Assembly (NCBI RefSeq): GCF_017591435.1 | Contig: NC_059296.1 | Span: 7,211,938-7,275,937 of the forward strand | Length of the DNA stretch: 64,000 nt | Direction: 5' to 3' | Source: Portunus trituberculatus | Lineage: Eukaryota; Arthropoda; Malacostraca; Decapoda; Portunidae | Part shown: piece after piece, positions 58,106 through 64,000 of the stretch | Position numbering within the stretch: position 1 is the stretch's first letter | How the letters are laid out: the number at the start of each line of letters is the position of its first letter | Made by a program: the position numbers and the translations under genes | The notes under the pieces: generated by a model | Database searches by the model: none | Told to the model about the DNA's origin: nothing | The model's input: the letters and a program-made list of their open reading frames with translations, nothing else

Positions 58106-59781
58106 AGCTGTTAGTAATCTGGCATCACGTGAAGGGTTATTGTTAATGATTGGAAGTACTTCTTGCAAGGGAGAACACTTAACTACACTGTATGATCCAG
58201 GTTCTAACATCTCTCATCCATACCGACTGTGCCAAGCGATTAGGGTTGCACGGCAAGGAAATTTTTCTTGACATAACTAAAGTTGGGAACCAAAAGGAGA
58301 CTGTTAACTCTCGGATGTATGATGTGCCCTTTGTGGACTTGGAGGGAAATGCTTGTTGTATATCGGCATGTGGCATCGATGAGTTGACAGCCTCAGTAGA
58401 GGAGGTAAACCATCAAACGCTTGTTCAGCATTTTCTGAGATTAACAGGCTCACATTTTTGGCGTCCCCATGGGACAGTAGACTTATTGATTGGAATTGAT
58501 TACTGTGGTCTTTTGCCACAAGTTATTGAGACTACTGGAAACCTTCAGTTAATGCAGAATTCCTTTGGGTATATACTGAGAGGATCTCGCCCTTCTCTAG
58601 GAGTTACAAATACATCAGTACTCAGGCATGTGCAAGTCAACCATGTTAGCATTGAAGACTATCAGTATATTGAACCGGTGACTAAATCAGGGACCAAGGA
58701 AAATTTAGAAAATTTTTTCTCATTAGAAAATCTGGGAATATCCTGCAACCCAAAATGTTCAGGATGTAAATGTGGCAACTGTGTGCACAGGGACAAGGAC
58801 TTTAGTTTGAAGGAGGAACGAGAGATGGAAGTGATAACGAAGGGCTTACAGTATAATGATGATTCTAAACAATGGACAGTTTGTTACCCATGGGTGAAGG
58901 ACCCCTTGAATTTGCCAAATGTTTCCTCTGCCATTGCCAGACTAAACGTCTCTCAGAAGAAACTGCTGAAGCTCGGCAAGAATTATTGTGAGGCGTATCA
59001 GGCACAAATAGACAATATGGTCAAGCGAGGAGTAGCCCGGAAGCTGTTCTGGAGAGAAATAACACAATACAAGGGTCCAGTTTTTTACATACCACATACA
59101 GGGGTGAGGAAGCCAGACCGGATTGAGACAGTGATCACGCACACCCGGTTTAATGCAGATAAAGTGGATATTATTGATGTGAACAAGTTTGGCAGTTACA
59201 GGGAAATGATAAGGATAACTAGCAGAATTCTAAATGCCAAGAAAGAGAAGTCCCTTCGTACAATTTCTATTTCTCCAACCATCGATGACTTATTAACAGC
59301 AGAGAATTGGTATGTGAAGCGGGTGCAGACTACTTTACATCCTGATTGGGAAAATCATTACTGCTGGCTGGGACCAGTCATGAGGAAGGATGGCATCATC
59401 ACAGTAGGAGAGCACATCCCTAAGTGGTTGAAAGACAATTACAATCAAAATGAGTATATTTTGCTGCCTCCCAACCATGCCTTTACGAGATTATATGTGA
59501 GGTATGTGCATGAGATTGACCATTCTGGCATTGAGTCCACCCTTGCCAAAATACAAACCAAGTACTGGATTCCCACTGTGTGCAAACTCATAAGATCGGT
59601 CAAGGAAAGATGCATTCATTGTCGTAGATTGAGGAAAGTTGCTGAAGGTCAAATAATGGGGCAACTTCCCCCCGAACATTTGAAACCCTCACCACCATTC
59701 ATGAACACTGCTGTAAATCTCTTTGGCCTCTTCATGGTTAAGGATACCGTCGGCGTACTAAGCATAAGGCTTACGGGGTGA
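58105..59781 (+). pseudogene. BEL/Pao pol region: protease, RT stub, integrase zinc-binding domain
   Basis: The retropepsin-like motif LYDPGSNIS (usually DSGS) sits at a frame change near 58200. A 529-codon frame from 58192 follows. It contains the region leading to the RT (LNLPNVSSAIARLNVSQKKL, MVKRGVARKL) and then jumps straight to sequence normally after RNase H (PTIDDLLTAENWYVKRVQ). An integrase H2C2 zinc finger follows (HEIDHSG...CIHC). No YxDD box is present, so the catalytic RT core is deleted near 59100. A frame break near 59750 ends this frame. Confidence 0.75.
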
Positions 59782-60603
59782 TTTTTAATTGCCTTGCAAC
59801 AAGGCCTGTTTATATTGACTTGGTGGAAGGGTATGGGACTAAAGACTTCCTTGATGCCTTCAGACAATTTTGCTCTATACATGGGTACCCATCCAAAGTG
59901 TTTTCGGACCATGGTACTCAACTTGCCTCTGCCAACAAAAAAACTGAGGGCGATGATTACAAATTGGAACAATCAGGAAATTGAAGATCTCTGTGTTGGT
60001 GGGAACCATACTATTCTATGGGTACACAATAAATCTGCAGACGCACCCTGGCAAAACGGGTGCAGTTAAGTTCTCATCAAATCTGTAAAGAGGTGTTTGG
60101 TGACTGCCATCAATGATAGTGTCTTGAGTTTCAGTGAACTGCAAACTGTACCTTTCGAAATTGCCAACCTCTTGAATGAAAGGCCATTTGGGATCAAACC
60201 TGGATGTGATCCAGAACTCGGCAACTACCTCTGCCCGAACGGTTTGCTTTTAGGACGTACATTCAACAAGGCAGTAAGTGGACCGTTCTCGAAAGCTGAT
60301 TATGGGCATCGCCTTACATTCAACCAGAGAATTGTTGAGTCTTTCTGGAAGAAATGGATTAGGGACTTCTTTCCAACACTCTTGATTCGCCAAAAGTGGC
60401 ATATAGAGCAGATAAGTCTGAAGATTGGAGATATTGTGTTTTTCCAGGATAATGCACTGGTGGGTCATTGGAAGCTAGCAGAAGTGATAGGCGTTGATGA
60501 CAGCAAGGACAACCGGGTGAGAGATGTCACTCTGAGATATAAACCAGATGGTGATTGTAAACGAGACAGAAAGGATATTATCATAAAAGAGATCTGCTCA
60601 TAA
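59770..60603 (+). pseudogene. BEL/Pao integrase core and DUF5641-like C-terminus, broken
   Basis: Open pieces show PVYIDLVEGYGTKDFLDAF and VFSDHGTQLASAN (second catalytic Asp). In another frame APWQNGCS is followed by TAA at 60067-60069, at the position of the catalytic Glu. The last 168-codon frame (60097-60603) carries LLNERPFG, LLLGRTFN and GDIVFFQD, typical of the DUF5641 tail. Confidence 0.75.
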
Positions 60604-60698
60604 AATTTCCCTTCTTTTTCCAGTGGAAGAGAGAAACGTGTAATTATTCCGTCCTCCTCATGGATGCTGAATTGGCTGACTTAGTTTGTGGGGGTGAG

Positions 60699-61634
60699 TG
60701 TATCATTATTGTATAATGATATGATACCGACTTGGTATTATTCGTTCCTTAATTTATCTATGTATTGTGTATGCCGTGTTGTACACAACTGAGGAGACAT
60801 TTGTGAGAATATTAAGTAAGAACGTGTGGACACGGTTTGTCACCTGAACATGTATTGTACTGTTATTGGGTACTAGATTCTATAATTGTTACATTATTTC
60901 AATTTCACATTTATACGGGTTATATCCTCTGCAACATTGTTGTAATGTTATGAATTTGTGGCGCTGGTGCGCATGTCGGGCGTCTTTTGTCTGTCCGGGA
61001 AGTTGTATTGTGGGGAGCGGGACTGCAGGTCTGTCCGCTCAGCCACCGGCTCATCGCCTGGACCCTGCTCTTGTTTAGCGCTTGACTGGCCAGGGATCCC
61101 TACACGAGTGCTGTTACTACTTGCTGATGCCTGATGGGTTTTATGTGACCAAGTTGATCTATGGATGCAGGGCCAGGGAGCTGTTGTGACGTCACCGGTT
61201 ACCACTCTCCCAAGGGTATAGGCTGACACTTAGTAATTTGCGTGATAATACATTATTAATTACATCTGTATGATTGATTGTTCAATAATTGGAGTTCTAA
61301 CCTATTCTAAAATCCATGTACCCTAAGTTGAGTCATGGGAATGTGTTATTGCCAGTCATGTTTATCACTTGGCTCATTAAGGATAGTTAATCATGGAGGA
61401 CGTCCTCCCACAGGTATAATGACAAGTCTGAAGGTAAATGGTGAGTGTTGTAGGTGGCATTTGGTATTTGGTAAATTTACATGGTGAAATTCTGCTATAT
61501 ATTGCCCATTGATGCTTGTTGGGATAACTTGCAGCTAATGTGTTATTATATTTAATTGACATATATTTGTGGATCATTTGGTATTTGGTAAATTTACTTG
61601 GTGAAATTCTGCTACATATTGCCCATTGATGGCC
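60699..61634 (+). repeat. Right LTR, truncated at its 3' end
   Basis: Starts TGTATCATTATTGTATAATG like the left LTR and stays parallel to it (without the internal duplication). It stops near CCCATTGATGG, where unrelated sequence begins. About 250 bases of the LTR end are missing. Confidence 0.75.
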
Positions 61635-61719
61635 CATGGTCAGTCTGAATATAATATATTAATATTGTGAATAAATCGTAATACTTAGATTGTCAGTAGA
61701 AGAGGATCCAAACTGTCAC

Positions 61720-61945
61720 TTTTTCAGTGTTCGCAGGTTGGATTAATTCAGGAGTGGGTCAGCATCGTCTCGCGGTACCGAGTAGTCGTCTCTAAACACT
61801 GTATTACGATGTATCTATTGATTTACCATGCTTTTATTTCTTTCAGTATTTTTGTTCTTATTCTACCATGGTATTTCTTTATAGTTACTTGAGTTTATAC
61901 GACTAACATTGATATAGAGCAAAACATATAGTCTAGTGTACCAAG
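61720..61945 (+). repeat. Interspersed repeat, copy 2 (unnamed)
   Basis: Partner of 4955-5150: shared GGTTGGATTAATTCAGGAG-like start, AGCATCGTCT, GTAGTCGTCT and TAGTTACTTGA. Confidence 0.5.
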
Positions 61946-62484
61946 ATTTTTCATTTCTAGAGACTTAAATACAGCACGGAACCTTAACACACATTTCACC
62001 TCGCATCTGCACAGGTTAATTCTTCACAAGGAATGAGTAGAGCAGTATTTGTTCGGTTTTCTTCATGAGAAAAAAAGAAAATTAGCGGCCGAAACAGAAA
62101 TAGTCTGAGGGTGCTGTAGTGTTTTCATCACTGTGTTCCTAAGCTCTGTCTTGCCATAGCCTGAACATGGTATTCAGTTCAGTTCAGTTGATAGGCGGAA
62201 GTGTAGCCTGGATATCGGCACTTCCTGATGTGTTTTGGTTTGGGTTTTGTCTGGGTCTGTAGCTGTAATTAATTATTATTTAAACTTTTTATTTTATGTT
62301 CTCCTATTTTCCAAAAATCATATATCATTTCTTGTTTTCTTTTATACTAAATTTTTCAAAAAGTAATTTTCCAATGAGGTGTTTTTCATTTTCTGGGAAA
62401 AGACGCTGCCAATTGGGGTGTTTGGATCTTTCATTGGTGTAGGCTGGGCAATGTAGGAGGAAATGTATGCCTTTAGAGTCTAGA
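61946..62484 (+). other. Spacer, no gene seen
   Basis: AT-rich, without supported gene or element. Confidence 0.3.
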
Positions 62485-62492
62485 CTATAGAT

Positions 62493-62731
62493 CAGGGGTT
62501 CTCAAGTTTTTTTCTCGTTAAGAACCCTCTTTGAGTTATAAGACCATCTACCCGAATCCCCAGTTTTTGACATTGAACAGATTGTTAATTTAGTGACTCA
62601 CACTGACTCAATAGGCAAAGGTATTCTGCAAAGGATGTATCATTAAATCGGCCTTTTTTTTTTTCATCTAAGTACCTCTGGAAATCTAGTGAACCCCTGG
62701 GGGTTTGCAAACCCCTGATTGAGAACCCCTG
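62493..62731 (+). mobile_element. hAT-like MITE (239 bp)
   Basis: Inverted ends CAGGGGTTCTCAA / TTGAGAACCCCTG. Flanks CTATAGAT (62485-62492) and CTCTAAAT (62732-62739) agree at 6 of 8 positions, consistent with an old 8-bp target duplication. No coding capacity. Confidence 0.8.
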
Positions 62732-62739
62732 CTCTAAAT

Positions 62740-63230
62740 GATAGTGGCCACTTTGTAGAGTGTCTTTCTAATCATTTCCTTTCTATGATTTTTTTTAGAG
62801 AGAAGGGGTATGTATGGGCATGTCTTTATTTTTAGAACAAATAAATGTAACTGCAACATTTTTTATCAGATACATCACAAAATTGACCTTTAAATAGCTC
62901 GCATCCTTTATTAGCACTATTTGGTCTCTGTTCTCTTCCACAAATTTCCGAATACTTGTGTTGAAAGTTCTCTTTTTGGATAATTTGTGAGGACATTTTA
63001 TCTATGGTTAGTAAAGCTAGATACTACTGGAAAATTATCTGAAATGTCAGTATGCAAGATAATGTTTATGTTATACTATATTTCTATTGACCAGATGTTA
63101 TCAATAAGTGTATTTCTGTTAAAATGACATCATCATTTATCCTTTATGCAAGAAAAAGAAAAAAAACTATTAACTATATGAGAAGTATGATGATGGTCAA
63201 AGTGTTTTTAAAGAAAAAGGCAAACACAAA
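62740..63230 (+). other. Spacer, no gene seen
   Basis: AT-rich, unassigned. Confidence 0.3.
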
Positions 63231-63330
63231 GATGGACAGACAGACAGATAAATAGTCAGATAGATAGATAGATAGATGGACAGACAGATAGACAGACAAA
63301 CAGATAGGCAGGTAGGCAGAAATAGATGCA
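63231..63330 (+). repeat. (GACA)n/(GATA)n degenerate microsatellite
   Basis: Mixed GACA and GATA tetranucleotide units, degenerating up to about 63420. Confidence 0.85.
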
Positions 63331-63629
63331 TAAACAGGCAGATAGACAAACAAAACCAGAAAAAGTCATAGATAGACCAAGGCAGAAAAAAAGACAGACA
63401 TACAGAGGTAGAGGCTTAGACAGCCACCTCTTCCAAGAAGAAAAATGAGCATCCACACTTTTCCTTTCAGTTCAGTCTTTCCATAATACAGATATCAATA
63501 TTCAGTTTCTAGAAATTCTTATTGAACTGTCAGTAGCATTAAAGAAAATGTATTATTGTTATTTATTTATTTATTTATTTTTTTCCATACAAGTCTGGAC
63601 CGACAGAAAATTATTTATTTTTTCCAATT

Positions 63630-64000
63630 ATTTTTGTCTGATTACTAGATGGTGCTTTTCCGCTCTTCACTTGACTTACTACTGCCTTCATCTCATGCTC
63701 TGTTATATGTGCCTTATTCAACTCTGAAACAATAACTCTAGTATATCTCCCAAATGTTTCAAACTCAGGTTTTTCATCCTCTATATTCACCAGTTTCTTG
63801 AAAAATACTCTCAACACCTTACCACCTCATCCTGCCTAACCACAACTTCCCACCATCCTCAGCTTTCACGTACTACTCACTGCCAAATGGTCCTTTCTTA
63901 ATTTTCTTGTTTCCAGAACATTTTCGTATTATCATTAACTCTTTTTTAATTTCTTCCCCATCTTTCATTAACTACATCAAACAGGACTTTCTTTCCCCTA
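63630..64000 (-). mobile_element. LINE fragment, endonuclease-RT linker region, cut by window end
   Basis: The minus strand shows VFFKKLVNIEDE and ITEHEMKAVVSQVKSGKAPS. This corresponds to the region just before the reverse transcriptase in many LINEs (…KxGKAPGxD). Upstream codons toward 64000 are broken by stops. The element may continue beyond the window. Confidence 0.6.

Larger units (their letters stand above)
55278..61634 (+). mobile_element. Decayed BEL/Pao-type LTR retrotransposon
   Basis: Direct repeats at 55278 and 60699 bound an interior with gag-like, protease, partial reverse-transcriptase, integrase and C-terminal DUF5641-type regions in BEL/Pao order. Most of the reverse transcriptase and RNase H is deleted, frames are broken repeatedly, and the right LTR is truncated. 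It cannot be autonomous. Confidence 0.85.

Overview
This 64-kb window is eukaryotic, intron-rich and very rich in microsatellites. It looks like a decapod crustacean, most likely a brachyuran crab. That placement is inference. It rests on very long (AT)n, (CA)n and (CT)n tracts, tRNA-headed SINEs of a type I associate with crab sequences, a leucine-rich-repeat gene of the decapod 'oplophorus-luciferin 2-monooxygenase non-catalytic subunit-like' type, and multi-domain peritrophin genes. No prokaryotic features, CRISPR arrays or rRNA genes are visible.

Layout. 0.1-3.1 kb: a complete three-exon secreted LRR gene on +. 3.1-15 kb: repeat-dominated spacer with SINEs, a LINE 3' end, a 0.4-kb fold-back element, a possible small-exon cluster on the minus strand near 8.7-9.5 kb, a decayed multicopy element ORF (10.3-11.6 kb), another SINE and long microsatellites. 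15.1-53.3 kb: four tandem copies, all on +, of a gene for a secreted chitin-binding (peritrophin-A/CBM14) protein with a mucin-like Thr/Pro region. I reconstructed the exons from splice sites, intron phase and comparison between copies. Gene 1 (15.2-25.9 kb) has 14 exons and about 14 CBM14-like domains, owing to an internal ~3.1-kb three-exon duplication. Genes 2, 3 and 4 (30.4-34.0, 39.6-43.3, 49.0-53.3 kb) have 8 exons and 7 domains each, lie in ~9.4-kb direct repeat units, and are nearly identical. All four share a TATA box and a conserved upstream block, a signal-peptide exon, and the same intron phases.

Each of the four copies, read literally, carries at least one 1-nt frame break in coding sequence, mostly in short homopolymers. 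Either the assembly has residual indel errors or the copies are decaying; this must be settled before protein models are used. 53.7-64 kb: two SINEs, a decayed BEL/Pao-type LTR retrotransposon (55.3-61.6 kb) lacking most of its reverse transcriptase, a hAT-like MITE and LINE fragments.

Biology. The cluster probably supplies peritrophic-matrix or cuticle-lining glycoproteins that cross-link chitin, with copy number and domain number evolving by tandem duplication. The repeats give a clear history: SINEs embedded in (CA)n tracts, a MITE nested in a LINE nested in an intron, and a 1.8-kb inverted-repeat element copied along with its gene unit.
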